The position numbers were made by a program, and so were the translations under genes. A DNA stretch of 64,000 nucleotides, taken from Tepidamorphaceae bacterium (GTDB taxonomy: Bacteria > Pseudomonadota > Alphaproteobacteria > Rhizobiales > JAKSCL01). Below the pieces are notes generated by a model. That model had not been told where the DNA came from and did no database searches. It saw nothing but the letters and a program-made list of their open reading frames with translations. Each line of letters opens with the position of its first letter. The stretch's first letter is position 1. Shown piece by piece: positions 43,096 to 52,956 of this stretch. The DNA lies in assembly GCA_028289445.1 (NCBI GenBank), contig JANQPO010000017.1, positions 62,001-126,000 of the forward strand. The letters run 5' to 3'.

Positions 43096-44129
43096 CTACT
43101 GGCGATCGCCTCATCACCGCACTCGATGCCGCCGACGACGACGCGTCGCTTCGGCCGCTGGCGCTCGACGCCTTTATCGGCCAAGCGCAGGCGCGGTCGA
43201 ATCTCAGGGTCTTCATCGAGGCCGCCAAGTCGCGCGGCGAGGCGCTCGACCATGTGCTGTTCGCCGGACCGCCGGGCCTCGGAAAGACAACGCTCGCGCA
43301 AATCGTCGCCCGCGAGCTTGGTGTCGGCTTTCGGGCGACATCCGGCCCGGTGATCGCCAAGGCTGGCGACCTGGCGGCGCTTCTCACCAATCTGGAAGAG
43401 CGGGATGTTCTCTTCATCGATGAAATCCACCGGCTCAACCCGGCGGTGGAGGAAATCCTCTATCCTGCGATGGAGGACTTTCAGCTCGACCTGATCATCG
43501 GCGAGGGGCCAGCGGCACGCTCGGTGCGGATCGATCTAGCGAAATTCACGCTGGTCGGCGCGACCACCCGTACCGGTCTCTTGACCACGCCGCTGCGCGA
43601 CCGGTTCGGCATCCCCGTCAGACTCAATTTCTACACGGTCGACGAGTTACGCGAGATCGTTCGGCGCGGTGCAAGGGTGCTTCAGATTGAGATGTCCGAC
43701 GACGGCGCGACCGAAATCGCCAGGCGGGCGCGGGGCACGCCGCGCGTAGCCGGCCGGCTGTTGCGCCGGGTGCGGGATTTCGCGGCCGTTGGCGGAGCGG
43801 ACAGCATCGATTCGAACGTTGCCGATGCCGCCTTGAAGCAGCTGGAGGTGGATGCGCTCGGCCTCGATGCGCTCGATCACCGCTATTTGATCTGTATCGC
43901 GGAGAACTATGGCGGCGGTCCGGTGGGCGTTGAGACGCTCGCGGCCGCGCTGTCGGAGCCGCGCGACGCGATCGAGGACATTATCGAGCCCTATCTGATC
44001 CAGAGCGGCTTCATCCAGCGTACGCCGCGCGGCCGGATGCTCGCGGAAAAAGCTTTCAAACATTTGGGTTTGACCGCACCCGCGACGATTGCACAGGCGC
44101 AGTTGTTCCAGGGCTCCGACGATGAGTGA
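43092..44129 (+). CDS. ruvB: Holliday junction branch migration ATPase RuvB, apparent CTG start
   Basis: About 345 aa if it starts at CTG 43092, the normal family length. The protein then opens [11 protein letters not shown], and [11 protein letters not shown], Walker [10 protein letters not shown] (59-67), FIDEIHRL and [18 protein letters not shown] follow in order. No in-frame ATG, GTG or TTG exists between the upstream stop codon (43017) and GTG 43254, which would delete the conserved N-terminal helix. AGAAGGGAA, a good ribosome site, ends about seven bases before the CTG, and the CTG overlaps the previous ORF's stop (CTGA). It ends by overlapping ybgC by 8 bases. Confidence 0.88.
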   Translation: MTTGDRLITALDAADDDASLRPLALDAFIGQAQARSNLRVFIEAAKSRGEALDHVLFAGPPGLGKTTLAQIVARELGVGFRATSGPVIAKAGDLAALLTNLEERDVLFIDEIHRLNPAVEEILYPAMEDFQLDLIIGEGPAARSVRIDLAKFTLVGATTRTGLLTTPLRDRFGIPVRLNFYTVDELREIVRRGARVLQIEMSDDGATEIARRARGTPRVAGRLLRRVRDFAAVGGADSIDSNVADAALKQLEVDALGLDALDHRYLICIAENYGGGPVGVETLAAALSEPRDAIEDIIEPYLIQSGFIQRTPRGRMLAEKAFKHLGLTAPATIAQAQLFQGSDDE

Positions 44130-44580
44130 GGTCTTCGGCGGCGCCTTCGACGGGTCTTTCCACCGGCTGCCGATCCGCGTCTACTATGAGGACACGGACT
44201 TCTCTGGCGTGGTCTACTACGCCAACTATCTGAAGTTTTGCGAGCGCGGGCGCACGGAATTCCTGCGGGCCCTGGGTATCCACCACGCCGAACTCCATGG
44301 CAACGATCTGCAAGGCCGCACTGCCTTTGCGGTTCGCCGATTCGAGGGCGAGTTCTTGAAGCCGGCCGGGATCGACGATCTGCTGACCGTCGAGACCCGC
44401 CTCGCGGAGCTGCGCGGTGCGTCCATCCGCATGGCGCAGCAGGTTCTGCGCGGCGACGCCGCGTTGTTTCGCTTGACCGTCCAAATCGCCGTCATCGATG
44501 GGCGGCAAAGACCGGCTCGGATTTCAGACGATATGCGGGCGTTGTTGTCGCCAATCCTCGCAACCAACAATTCGGCGTGA
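44122..44580 (+). CDS. ybgC: YbgC-type acyl-CoA thioesterase (Tol-Pal associated)
   Basis: A 152-aa hotdog-fold thioesterase. [20 protein letters not shown] (about residues 19-38) carries the catalytic Asp, and the following [11 protein letters not shown] is the family pattern. YbgC homologues hydrolyse acyl-CoAs and are encoded in front of tolQ. ATG 44122 overlaps the end of ruvB by 8 bases. A 14-bp near-duplication covers its stop codon (44566-44593). Confidence 0.9.
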   Translation: MSEVFGGAFDGSFHRLPIRVYYEDTDFSGVVYYANYLKFCERGRTEFLRALGIHHAELHGNDLQGRTAFAVRRFEGEFLKPAGIDDLLTVETRLAELRGASIRMAQQVLRGDAALFRLTVQIAVIDGRQRPARISDDMRALLSPILATNNSA

Positions 44581-44589
44581 ACAACTCGG

Positions 44590-44608
44590 CGTAAAGGGTT
44601 CCTTTACG
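44590..44608. repeat. Inverted repeat after ybgC
   Basis: CGTAAAGG-GTT-CCTTTACG, an eight-base perfect stem with a three-base loop, followed by TTGATTTTCGATT. It lies 10 bases after the ybgC stop. It could be a weak intrinsic terminator of the ruv-ybgC transcript or a processing or binding site before tolQ. The T run is interrupted, so termination is uncertain. Confidence 0.5.
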
Positions 44609-44812
44609 TTGATTTTCGATTAATGCGACGGCAGCAACAGACTGGCCGGTTGCTCTGGAAATGCGCCGCAGTTTAACCACATTTTGTTGGCCTACCGTCG
44701 CGGCCCGACGCACAGTTTTACGTTTTTCCGTTTTGGATGCGGACAGATCCGTCAATCGGCCTGCAGGCAAGGACATTGGCCGCGCCGGCGCGGTCAGGGA
44801 ATGCGAGGACTA

Positions 44813-45523
44813 ATGGATCCGCTCGACATCGCGCAATCGACCTTGGCCAGCCAAGGCGACTTCTCGCTTCTCGGTCTGTTCTTTCAGGCGCATATCGTCG
44901 TCAAGATCGTCATCATCGGACTGATTTTGGCATCGGTCTGGACCTGGGCGATCATGATCGATAAATGGCGGATATTCCGCAAAGCCCGGCGCGAATCGGA
45001 CCGGTTCGAGAAGATCTTCTGGTCCGGACATTCGCTGGAAGACCTCTATCAGACGCTGGCGACCCGCCGTAATCAGTCGATGGCCGCGGTGTTCGTCGCC
45101 GCCATGCGCGAATGGAAGCGCTCGCAACAAGGACAAGCTCGGACCTTCACGCACCTTCAAGAGCGGATCGAAAAGGTGATGAACGTGACGATCTCCCGTG
45201 AGATGGATCGGCTTGAAACCGGCCTTCTTTTCCTGGCGACCGTGGGGTCGACGGCGCCTTTTATCGGCCTTTTTGGCACGGTATGGGGCATCATGACTTC
45301 GTTTCAGGCGATCGCCGTTTCAAAGGACACAAACCTTGCCGTCGTCGCGCCCGGCATTGCCGAGGCGCTGTTTGCGACTGCACTCGGCCTCATTGCCGCT
45401 ATTCCCGCGGTGGTGGCCTACAATAAGTTCACCAGCAACGTGAACCGGATGTCGAGCCGTCTTGATGGCTTCGCCGAAGAATTCTCGACGATCTTGTCGC
45501 GGCAGATCGAGGAGCGGGGTTAG
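44813..45523 (+). CDS. tolQ: Tol-Pal system proton channel TolQ
   Basis: A 236-aa TolQ with three transmembrane helices: about residues 22-45 (VVKIVIIGLILASVWTWAIM), 135-160 (LLFLATVGSTAPFIGLFGTV) and 170-195 (LFATALGLIAAIPAVVAYNK). The channel signature GSTAPFIGLFGTVWGIM is intact. ATG 44813 has GAGGA upstream. With TolR it energises TolA for outer-membrane constriction. It is the first gene of tolQRAB-pal. Confidence 0.93.
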   Translation: MDPLDIAQSTLASQGDFSLLGLFFQAHIVVKIVIIGLILASVWTWAIMIDKWRIFRKARRESDRFEKIFWSGHSLEDLYQTLATRRNQSMAAVFVAAMREWKRSQQGQARTFTHLQERIEKVMNVTISREMDRLETGLLFLATVGSTAPFIGLFGTVWGIMTSFQAIAVSKDTNLAVVAPGIAEALFATALGLIAAIPAVVAYNKFTSNVNRMSSRLDGFAEEFSTILSRQIEERG

Positions 45524-45526
45524 GCG

Positions 45527-45976
45527 ATGGGCGCGGCCTACGCGGGAGGCAGAACCTCCGTTAAGCGCCGGCGTCGGCTACGGCACTCGACGCCGATGTC
45601 GGAGATCAACGTCACGCCGTTCGTCGACGTGATGTTGGTGCTGTTGATCGTCTTTATGATTTCGGCGCCGCTTTTGACCATCGGCGTGCCGATCGATTTG
45701 CCGCAGACCCAGGCCAATCCGCTGCAAAGCGATCAGGAGCCATTGACCGTTTCAGTCGATCAGGCCGGCACGATCTTTCTGCAAAACTCCGAAACCGAAT
45801 TCGAGGACCTCGTTCCCCGGCTCATGGCGATTTCGGAGGAGAATCTTGAAACGCGGATCTTCGTGCGCGGCGACCGCACCGTCGACTACGGTACGGTGAT
45901 GCGAGTGATGGGCGCGCTGTCGACGGCCGGCTTCAGCCGCATCGGACTCGTCACCGAGACGGAACGGGAGCAATAG
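45527..45976 (+). CDS. tolR: Tol-Pal system protein TolR
   Basis: A 149-aa TolR/ExbD protein. An N-terminal basic cytoplasmic stretch (RRRRLRH) precedes [20 protein letters not shown], with the proton-path aspartate at residue 34 in the single transmembrane helix. The rest is the periplasmic domain ending [18 protein letters not shown]. It is three bases after tolQ and four before tolA. Confidence 0.93.
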   Translation: MGAAYAGGRTSVKRRRRLRHSTPMSEINVTPFVDVMLVLLIVFMISAPLLTIGVPIDLPQTQANPLQSDQEPLTVSVDQAGTIFLQNSETEFEDLVPRLMAISEENLETRIFVRGDRTVDYGTVMRVMGALSTAGFSRIGLVTETEREQ

Positions 45977-45980
45977 GGCC

Positions 45981-46880
45981 ATGAGGCTCGGCGTCGCCGT
46001 TTCTTCCGTTGCGCATGCCACGATCCTGGCTTTTGCCATGGTGTCGCTGCCGTCGCCTGAGGAATACGATACGTCGAGCTTTGAATCGCTGCCCGTTGAG
46101 ATCTTCTCCGTCGAAGAGTTCACCAATCTTCGGCAGGGCGAGATCGACGCGCCGGATACACCGGAGCCCTCGCCGCCGCCGGCCGAAGAAGCGGTCGCCG
46201 AACCTGAGCCGGAGCCGGAAGCGGCACCGCAGGAAGAGGTCGTGGCATCGCTGCCGCCGGACACGATCGAGCCGACGCCCGAGGTTGAGCTGGAACCCGA
46301 GCCAGCACCGGAACCGGTCGCCGAGCCTGAGCCTGCTCCTGAACCTGTCGCTGAGCCGGAACCTGAGCCCGAGCCTCAAGCGGCGGAACTGCCGGCCCAG
46401 CTGCCGATTGCACGCCCGACCAATATTCCGGTCCGCAAGCGCGAAGAGGAGAAGCCAGACTTCTCCAACGACATCGCGGCGTTGCTCGACAAGGAGAAAT
46501 CCGAGAACCAGCGGCGTATCGAGGGTGAGGGAACTGGCGGTCAGGTCGCCTCGCTGGGGGCGCCGTCCGGCACGCAGTCGGCGCTCAGTCAAAGTCAGCT
46601 CGATTATCTGCGTGGCCAGATATCGCGCTGCTGGAGCCCGCCAATCGGTGTCGTCGATCCCTCGGATCTCGTCGTTCGAGTCCAGATGGCGATGAACCCG
46701 GACGGCAGCCTGGCCGGCGCCGAGATTCTGGAGTTCCGGGCGAACCCGCTTGGCAAGGCCGCGGCCGACAGCGCGCTACGGGCGGTGCGTCGCTGCCAGC
46801 CCTATGACCTGCCGGCGGATAAGTACGCCACATGGCAAACCATCAACGTGCGGTTCGACCCGCGCGACATGCTGAACTGA
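45981..46880 (+). CDS. tolA: TolA (energy-transducing protein of the Tol-Pal system) with Pro/Glu-rich linker
   Basis: A 299-aa TolA/TonB-type protein: short cytoplasmic start, one transmembrane helix (residues about 5-22), then a linker (about 54-134) dominated by Pro, Glu and Ala ([10 protein letters not shown]-like units), then a domain with [17 protein letters not shown] and [13 protein letters not shown] and two cysteines (SRCWSP, RRCQPY) typical of domain III. The linker differs from the long Ala/Lys alpha-helix of enterobacterial TolA and is probably extended polyproline-like. It is placed between tolR and tolB. Confidence 0.85.
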   Translation: MRLGVAVSSVAHATILAFAMVSLPSPEEYDTSSFESLPVEIFSVEEFTNLRQGEIDAPDTPEPSPPPAEEAVAEPEPEPEAAPQEEVVASLPPDTIEPTPEVELEPEPAPEPVAEPEPAPEPVAEPEPEPEPQAAELPAQLPIARPTNIPVRKREEEKPDFSNDIAALLDKEKSENQRRIEGEGTGGQVASLGAPSGTQSALSQSQLDYLRGQISRCWSPPIGVVDPSDLVVRVQMAMNPDGSLAGAEILEFRANPLGKAAADSALRAVRRCQPYDLPADKYATWQTINVRFDPRDMLN

Positions 46881-46893
46881 TCAGGATCGATAC

Positions 46894-48231
46894 ATGATGA
46901 GGCCGACACGCAAACTCTTTGGCTGGCTCCGCCGGATCGCGGCGGTATCGGCGGTGCTCCTTGCCGTGCCGATGCCGGCGTGGGCGCTGATCGAGATCGA
47001 TATCACCCAGGGCAACATCGAACCGTTACCGGTCGCTATCCCCGATTTCGTCGCCGGCAGCGGTTCGGAAGCCGAGGTCGCGGCGAACATCTCCAACGTG
47101 GTCGAAGCGAACCTTGAGCGCTCCGGCCTGTTCCGTCCGCTCAACGAGCAAGCCTTCATTCAGACGATCACCAATCCGGACCTGCCGCCGCAGTTTGCCG
47201 ATTGGCGGGTGATCAACGCTCAGGCGTTAGTGACTGGCCGCGTCACACGGCTTGGCGATGGTCGTCTGAAGGCGGAGTTTCGGTTGTGGGATGTGTTTGC
47301 GGGCCAGCAGATGACCGGCCAGCAGTATTTTACCGCTCCCGACAACTGGCGTCGCGTGGGCCATATCATCGCCGACGCGATTTATGAGCGGCTGACTGGT
47401 GAGAAGGGCCATTTCGACACGCGGATCGTGTTTGTCGATGAAACCGGCACCAAGGACTCAAGGACGAAGCGTTTGGCGATCATGGATCAGGATGGCGCCA
47501 ACATCCGTTACCTCACGAATGGGCGCGACTTGGTTCTGACCCCGCGCTTTTCGCCGTCGAGCCAGGAAATTACCTATATGTCCTATGGCAGCGGAGAGCC
47601 GCGCGTGTTCCTGCTCAACATCGAAACCGGACAGCGCGAGATCGTCGGCAATTTTCCGGGCATGACCTATTCGCCACGTTTTTCGCCGGACGGACAGCGG
47701 GTCCTGATGAGCCTGCAACAAGGCGGAAATGCCAACATCTACGCCATGGACTTGCGCAGCCGTCGCACGACCAGGTTGACCAATTCGCCGTCCATCGATA
47801 CGGCGCCGTCCTATTCTCCCGACGGGCGGCAGATCGTGTTTGAGTCGGATCGCGGCGGCACCCAGCAGGTCTATGTGATGGACGCCAATGGCGGCAACGC
47901 CCAGCGCATCAGCTTCGGCGAGGGTCGTTACTCGACGCCAGTCTGGTCGCCGCGCGGCGATCTGATCGCGTTCACCAAACAGCTCGGCGGCAAGTTCCTG
48001 ATCGGCGTTATGAAGCCGGATGGGTCGCGCGAGCGCATTCTGACGGAAGGCTTTCACAACGAGGGTCCGACCTGGTCGCCGAATGGACGCATCATCATGT
48101 TTTTTCGAGACGTGCCGGGTGCGGGTGGTGGCCCGCAGCTTTGGGCCGTGAACTTGACTGGGCGCAATGAGCGGCGCGTGCCGACGCCGTCCTTTGCCTC
48201 CGATCCAGCCTGGTCACCCTTGCTTAACTAA
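46894..48231 (+). CDS. tolB: Tol-Pal system beta-propeller protein TolB
   Basis: A 445-aa periplasmic protein. A signal peptide (cleavage about residue 31, after PAWA) precedes an N-terminal domain beginning [20 protein letters not shown]. Then come about five PD40 propeller repeats with motifs such as [28 protein letters not shown] and [20 protein letters not shown]. It links TolA and Pal in the envelope. It is 13 bases after tolA. Confidence 0.95.
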   Translation: MMRPTRKLFGWLRRIAAVSAVLLAVPMPAWALIEIDITQGNIEPLPVAIPDFVAGSGSEAEVAANISNVVEANLERSGLFRPLNEQAFIQTITNPDLPPQFADWRVINAQALVTGRVTRLGDGRLKAEFRLWDVFAGQQMTGQQYFTAPDNWRRVGHIIADAIYERLTGEKGHFDTRIVFVDETGTKDSRTKRLAIMDQDGANIRYLTNGRDLVLTPRFSPSSQEITYMSYGSGEPRVFLLNIETGQREIVGNFPGMTYSPRFSPDGQRVLMSLQQGGNANIYAMDLRSRRTTRLTNSPSIDTAPSYSPDGRQIVFESDRGGTQQVYVMDANGGNAQRISFGEGRYSTPVWSPRGDLIAFTKQLGGKFLIGVMKPDGSRERILTEGFHNEGPTWSPNGRIIMFFRDVPGAGGGPQLWAVNLTGRNERRVPTPSFASDPAWSPLLN

Positions 48232-48355
48232 GAGCCAACCAATACCGTCGCACTATCCCGATCGCCCTTCGATTAACCCCGTCCGGTCCAGCGCCTAAGA
48301 GCGCCGTTCAGCCAGCCCGGATAAGCGCCACAGGCGCAATGAATGGAGAACACAC

Positions 48356-48847
48356 ATGTCGGGTCTTTTTCCCTCCAAATCCCTTTTGAATCTGGCTGTC
48401 GTCCTGCTGGTCGCGGTGTCGCTCGCGGCTTGTGCCGGTCGGGCCAAACAGGCCGACGTCGCTGGACAGGCGGTACCCGGAAGTCAGCAAGACTTCGTTG
48501 TCAATGTCGGTGACCGGGTCTTCTTCTCCGTCGACTCTTCGGTGTTGTCCGCGACATCGCAGGACACGTTGCGCAAACAGGCGGCGTGGCTGGCGCAGTA
48601 TCCGAGCTATCAGGTGATGATCGAAGGCCATGCCGACGAGCGCGGCACGCGGGAATACAACCTCGGCCTGAGCGCCAGGCGCGGCGATGCCGTGAAGAAC
48701 TACTTGATCAGCCAGGGTGTGCCGTCGAACCGGCTGAAGATGATCGCCTATGGCAAGGAACGGCCAGTGGCCGTCTGCGACAACGAAAGCTGCTGGAACC
48801 AGAACCGGCGCGGCGTGACTGTGCTTTCAGGTGGTGCTGGAAGCTAA
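48356..48847 (+). CDS. pal: Peptidoglycan-associated lipoprotein Pal
   Basis: A 163-aa lipoprotein with lipobox LAAC (lipidated Cys about residue 26) and a C-terminal OmpA-like domain with FFSVDSSVL, MIEGHADERGTREYNLGLSA and GKERPVA. Binds diaminopimelate-containing peptidoglycan and anchors the outer membrane. A 124-base gap to tolB includes a GCGCC-ACA-GGCGC hairpin (48325-48337) just before GGAG, so it may have its own promoter or leader. Confidence 0.95.
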   Translation: MSGLFPSKSLLNLAVVLLVAVSLAACAGRAKQADVAGQAVPGSQQDFVVNVGDRVFFSVDSSVLSATSQDTLRKQAAWLAQYPSYQVMIEGHADERGTREYNLGLSARRGDAVKNYLISQGVPSNRLKMIAYGKERPVAVCDNESCWNQNRRGVTVLSGGAGS

Positions 48848-48865
48848 GCCAATCCACTTAGAGCT

Positions 48866-48896
48866 AAAAAGCCCGGCCATCGGCCGGGCTCTTTTT
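48866..48896. terminator. Bidirectional terminator between pal and the PLD-family gene
   Basis: AGCCCGGCC-ATC-GGCCGGGCT, a nine-base perfect stem, with an A run on its left and TTTTT on its right. It serves pal (plus strand) and the convergent phospholipase-D-like gene (minus strand). Confidence 0.9.
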
Positions 48897-48909
48897 ATGG
48901 CCTCGCCGC

Positions 48910-50454
48910 TCACAACATCGATTCGATGGGAAGCAGGCGATAGACGCCCGTCTTCAGGCGCCTGACGGGTCCGTTTCGCGGTTCGCGATAAGACGTCCTG
49001 ATTTCCCCATCGACCCGCGTTTCCCAGACGATGGCGCCCGGCTGCGCCAAATCTGAGGTGAGCCTGAGCCGGTAAGCCATTGAGTCGAGGTCGCGATCGA
49101 GCGAGGTCGAGAGAGACTGAGCGAACGCTGGTGACTCGTAGACGACTGCGATTTCGGTGTTTTCGAAGACGGAGCGGGGATCGAAGTTGAACGATCCGAC
49201 AAAGACGCGCGCTCGGTCAATGATCAGCGCCTTAGCGTGCATGAGGCGCCAGTTTTCAAGGCCGTATTGGTCGTCACCCTCATCCACACGCGCTTCGTAG
49301 AGTTCGACGCCGCCGGCAAGCAGTGCGCGTCGATACTTGGCATAGTGCGCGTGGACGAAATGGTAATTGATGGTGTCGACGCCATTGGTCAGGACACGGA
49401 CGCGAACGCCTTCCGCGACCATCGCGGTGAGAGTGTGGACGCCCACGCGTCCAGGAATGAAATAGGGCGTGATGATCGTCACTTCTTTGGTCGCTTGTGA
49501 CAGTGCGGTGTCGATCTTCTCCGCAACCCCAAAATGAGATGGATCGCGCTTGTTCGTGACCTTCCTCGGATCGTCGGAGAAAGCGCGCGCTGGACCATGA
49601 AACACCTGCATCTGATCGTGCCGGGGCCGGACGTCGACGTCCAAGCCTTGCAAGTCAGCGGAATAGGGGGGTGGGTCGTCTTGCAATCGTGTGACATCAC
49701 GCTTGGGCTGCTGCGCTCTTGCTAACGCCAAATGTGGTTTCGGATTGGCCAGCACAGCTATCGGATAGGCCAAATCACTGTTCCAATAGGTGTCGAACGA
49801 ATGCGAGATCTCGCTGACGACCGGCCCAGCCACCAGCATGTCGAGATCGGCCAACCTGCGGTCGGGGCGGGTGGCGAAGTCCTTGTCGCCGACATTGCGG
49901 CCGCCGACGATCGCCGCCCGATTGTCCACAATGAATGTCTTGTTGTGCATGCGCCTGGTGGCGGTCCCGAAACGCGTCGCGAACTGCGGCAAGCGCGGTC
50001 CGGCGCGGCTAAGCGGATTGAAGGACCGGACGTGGATATCGGGGTGTGCGTCAAGCGCCAACAACCGACTATCATGTCTGCCGCCAAGTGCGAAGTCGTC
50101 GATCAAGAGGCGAACGCGAACCCCGCGATCCGCGGCCTCGGCGAGATAGCTGATGAAAAGCTTGCCGGCTTTGTCGTCTCTCAGGAGGAAGTACTGCGCA
50201 TCGATCGTGTGCTGGGCGCGGCGTGCCAAGGCGGCACGCGCGACAAAGGCATCCATGCCGCCTTCGATTGGCATGAAGCTGGACTTGGCGCCAGTTGCGC
50301 GACTGAAGCCGACAAGCTTGGCATCAAGCGCTGGGTCTCGGTGTGCGGCGACCGCGTAGCTTTCGGTTCGCGCGCTGATGTCCGGCAGGCTGGCGCAGCC
50401 AGCAAGCGCGACAAGACAGACAAAAAGGCACGATACTGTCCGTGTTGTCCCCAT
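48910..50454 (-). CDS. Phospholipase D/cardiolipin-synthase-like lipoprotein
   Basis: A 514-aa PLD-superfamily protein with two HKD motifs, MHNKTFIVDNRAAIVGGRN about residue 170 and MHAKALIIDRARVFVGSFN about 405, as in ClsC/YmdC cardiolipin synthases. The N-terminus is a lipoprotein signal with lipobox LAGC (Cys about residue 20). ATG 50454 is preferred over a longer frame because it starts just before this signal. It lies antisense between pal and cpoB, splitting the usual tol-pal-cpoB cluster. The substrate is probably a membrane phospholipid. Confidence 0.85.
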   Translation of the reverse strand: MGTTRTVSCLFVCLVALAGCASLPDISARTESYAVAAHRDPALDAKLVGFSRATGAKSSFMPIEGGMDAFVARAALARRAQHTIDAQYFLLRDDKAGKLFISYLAEAADRGVRVRLLIDDFALGGRHDSRLLALDAHPDIHVRSFNPLSRAGPRLPQFATRFGTATRRMHNKTFIVDNRAAIVGGRNVGDKDFATRPDRRLADLDMLVAGPVVSEISHSFDTYWNSDLAYPIAVLANPKPHLALARAQQPKRDVTRLQDDPPPYSADLQGLDVDVRPRHDQMQVFHGPARAFSDDPRKVTNKRDPSHFGVAEKIDTALSQATKEVTIITPYFIPGRVGVHTLTAMVAEGVRVRVLTNGVDTINYHFVHAHYAKYRRALLAGGVELYEARVDEGDDQYGLENWRLMHAKALIIDRARVFVGSFNFDPRSVFENTEIAVVYESPAFAQSLSTSLDRDLDSMAYRLRLTSDLAQPGAIVWETRVDGEIRTSYREPRNGPVRRLKTGVYRLLPIESML

Positions 50455-50610
50455 CGCCCAATGTCCTGCCCCGAACTCTTCAGGCATCGTAGCGAAAGCG
50501 AGGCGGAAACGCGACCGGCCCGCCAACAGCTTTGCCCATCGCCGTACTTTGGCCATGTCGCCGGCAATGATATGACTTTGGCGACTCAGTTTCCCTTGGA
50601 GATTGCGCCC

Positions 50611-51606
50611 ATGCGCCTCGCTCGTCCCCTCGTTCTCGTTTTTGGATTGACGGCCTTCGCCGCGTCGGCCAATGCCCAGTCACGCGCCGATTTCATCTAT
50701 CTGCAAGACCGGGTCCAGCGGCTTGAAGCTCAAATGGGAGCGGGTCTACAGGGTGGCTCGGCGATTGCGCCCCAGACGGAAGCGCAACTGTCGCTCCGGA
50801 TCGGACAGCTAGAGGAGCAGGTGAGGGTTCTCACCGGCCAGGTCGAGGAAGCGCGCTTCAAAGCGCAGCAGTTGGAAGAACAGTTGCGCCGTTTCCAGGA
50901 AGACACCGAATTTCGGTTTCGCGACTTGGAAGGTGGCGGCATCACGGCGATTCCCGATAACACACCCCCAACCGGCCAGAACCCGATCGGTCAGCAATTG
51001 TCTCAGCAGCCGTTGCCCGGCGAGCCAGCACTTGGTCAGCCGCCGCTGGCACCGACTCCGCAAATCCTAGGTCAGTTGACGGTCGACCCCCCCACCGCGC
51101 CGGCGGACGACTTGTCCGGGAGGCCGCTTGATCTCTCGGCGCTTGCCGGCGGTTTGTCTCAGACCAATCCGTTGCAAGGCCAGCCAGCAGTTCCGGGCCA
51201 GGAGTTGGCAGTGGCCGTTCCGGTCGACCCGCGCGCGGAGTTCGAGCTTGGTTATTCGCTCATCATTACCCAGGACTATGTCGGTGCGGAGGGTATCTTC
51301 CGGGAGTTCATCGGCAGCTATCCCGATAACGCCCTCGTGCCCGATGCCTACTACTGGATCGGCGAAAGCCAGTTCCAGCGCGGCGCATTTCGCGAGGCGG
51401 CCGACACCTATCTCGCGATCTACAATCGCTATCCGACGACGCCTCAGGCGGCACCTAGTCTGCTGCGGCTTGCACAGTCCCTTGATCGGCTCGGTCAGCG
51501 TCAGGCGGCCTGCACCACGCTTGGTGAACTGCAGGCAAAGTATGGCACCACCGTTCCAACCATCACCGAGCGCGCCAACCAGGATGCCCGTCAGTGGGGA
51601 TGTTGA
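50611..51606 (+). CDS. cpoB: Tol-Pal coordinating protein CpoB (YbgF)
   Basis: A 331-aa periplasmic protein. A signal peptide (cleavage after ANAQ, about residue 26) is followed by a trimerising coiled coil (about 30-100, LRIGQLEEQVRVLTGQVEEA), a Pro/Gln/Leu-rich linker (about 110-210) that is longer than in E. coli, and a C-terminal TPR domain with DYVGAEGIFREFIGSYPDN and QRGAFREAADTYLAIYNRYP. It coordinates peptidoglycan synthesis with Tol-Pal constriction. ATG 50611 follows GGAG; an earlier in-frame ATG at 50572 adds 13 residues. Its stop overlaps the tilS start. Confidence 0.9.
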   Translation: MRLARPLVLVFGLTAFAASANAQSRADFIYLQDRVQRLEAQMGAGLQGGSAIAPQTEAQLSLRIGQLEEQVRVLTGQVEEARFKAQQLEEQLRRFQEDTEFRFRDLEGGGITAIPDNTPPTGQNPIGQQLSQQPLPGEPALGQPPLAPTPQILGQLTVDPPTAPADDLSGRPLDLSALAGGLSQTNPLQGQPAVPGQELAVAVPVDPRAEFELGYSLIITQDYVGAEGIFREFIGSYPDNALVPDAYYWIGESQFQRGAFREAADTYLAIYNRYPTTPQAAPSLLRLAQSLDRLGQRQAACTTLGELQAKYGTTVPTITERANQDARQWGC

Positions 51607-52919
51607 ACCAAATCGAAGAACCGCTGGAGCGGGGCACGGATCCCAACAATCTCTTTGCCGGATTGGAGGAAGTCAAAGGCTTTGCGCTTGGCGTGTCGGG
51701 CGGCCCGGATTCCATGGCGCTCATGGCGCTGTTTGCCCAGTGGCGTAAGCGCACCGAAGATGAACGGCCAGCGGTTGTTGTTGCCGTGGACCATGGCCTG
51801 CGCCCGGAAGCCGCCGAAGAGTGCGCGTATGTGTCCGAAGTCGCCGAGCACTTCGGGCTCGATGCCCGCATCTTGCGCTGGCGGCCGGCCGCCGGAACCG
51901 CAATTTCTCAGACGACGGCGCGCGAGGGTCGGTATCGCCTTGTTTTCGAGACGATGCGACGGCATGGGCTTAGCCATCTTCTTCTCGCCCATCATCGTGA
52001 CGACCAGGCCGAAACGATCGTCATGCGGTTCTTGAACGGCTCCGGCCTGGACGGCATGGCCGGAATGGCGCGGACGACCGCGCGCGACGGTGTCGTGATC
52101 GTGCGGCCTTTGCTTGAATTCTCTAAGGCAGAGCTGCGCGCATGGCTTGATCGCGCGGGCCTCGCGTCCTTCGACGATCCCTCCAATCTCGACGCCCGCC
52201 ACGAGCGGACCCGAATTCGCCAGTTGATGCCGTTGCTCGCCGAAGCGGGCGGCACGGTCGAAGCGATTACCCGGTTTTCGGAGCGATGCGTGCGCGCCGG
52301 CGATGCGCTGGAGACGATCGCCAAGCGGCTGACAACGGATCATTTCAAGATCGATGCTTTTGGTTTTGGCACGCTGAGCTTTCAACCGGTCGCCGACGCG
52401 CCGGCCGAGATTCGCATTCGGGTTCTCCGACGCGCGATCGAGGCGGTTTGCGGCGTGCGGGAACTGAGGCTTGAGCGGTTGGAGCGGGCGCAAAGTTCGC
52501 TATTCGACCTCGATTCTCCGGGATTGACCTTGTCGGGTTGCCGGTTCAACCGCCACGACGACGTCGTCACAATCTGTCGCGAAGCACGCAATCTGCCGCG
52601 CCTGCCGCGCCAACTCTCGCCTGGCGATGACATTGTCTGGGACAATCGGTTCCGCGTCGTCGTTGCCGGCGATGCGCAGGCCGAGCTTTCCATTACACCG
52701 CTCGGCGAGACTGGTTGGGAGGAAGCCAGCGGGCAGTTCGACGCACTTCCCGATGTGCCGGTTGATGCGCGTCCCAGCCTACCAGCCGTGCGCCGCGACA
52801 AGACCTTGATCGTCATTCCGGGTCTTGATGCTAAACTCCTTGCGGACGCGGGGGTTTCGATTACATTTGACGTTCAACGAGCCAATGCAGGCGAGGCACC
52901 TCAGGAAGCGCCTCTTTAA
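51600..52919 (+). CDS. tilS: tRNA(Ile)-lysidine synthase
   Basis: About 439 aa. ATP-pyrophosphatase loop SGGPDS at 33-38, AVDHGLRPEA about 62, and AHHRDDQAETIVMRF about 133. TilS converts C34 of tRNA-Ile(CAU) to lysidine, so AUA is read as Ile, and is essential. ATG 51600 (or GTG 51594) overlaps the cpoB stop. The less conserved C-terminal domain is present. ftsH follows, the standard tilS-ftsH order. Confidence 0.93.
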   Translation: MLNQIEEPLERGTDPNNLFAGLEEVKGFALGVSGGPDSMALMALFAQWRKRTEDERPAVVVAVDHGLRPEAAEECAYVSEVAEHFGLDARILRWRPAAGTAISQTTAREGRYRLVFETMRRHGLSHLLLAHHRDDQAETIVMRFLNGSGLDGMAGMARTTARDGVVIVRPLLEFSKAELRAWLDRAGLASFDDPSNLDARHERTRIRQLMPLLAEAGGTVEAITRFSERCVRAGDALETIAKRLTTDHFKIDAFGFGTLSFQPVADAPAEIRIRVLRRAIEAVCGVRELRLERLERAQSSLFDLDSPGLTLSGCRFNRHDDVVTICREARNLPRLPRQLSPGDDIVWDNRFRVVVAGDAQAELSITPLGETGWEEASGQFDALPDVPVDARPSLPAVRRDKTLIVIPGLDAKLLADAGVSITFDVQRANAGEAPQEAPL

Positions 52920-52956
52920 CGTTCGCGCGTTATTGTGCTGGCGTGACCGGCCGTAC

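Noticed and set aside
49732-50610. Upstream extension of the cpoB frame (frame open from 49732)
   Set aside because: The extension runs antisense through the phospholipase-D gene and precedes a clear signal peptide, so the real start is at 50611 (or 50572).
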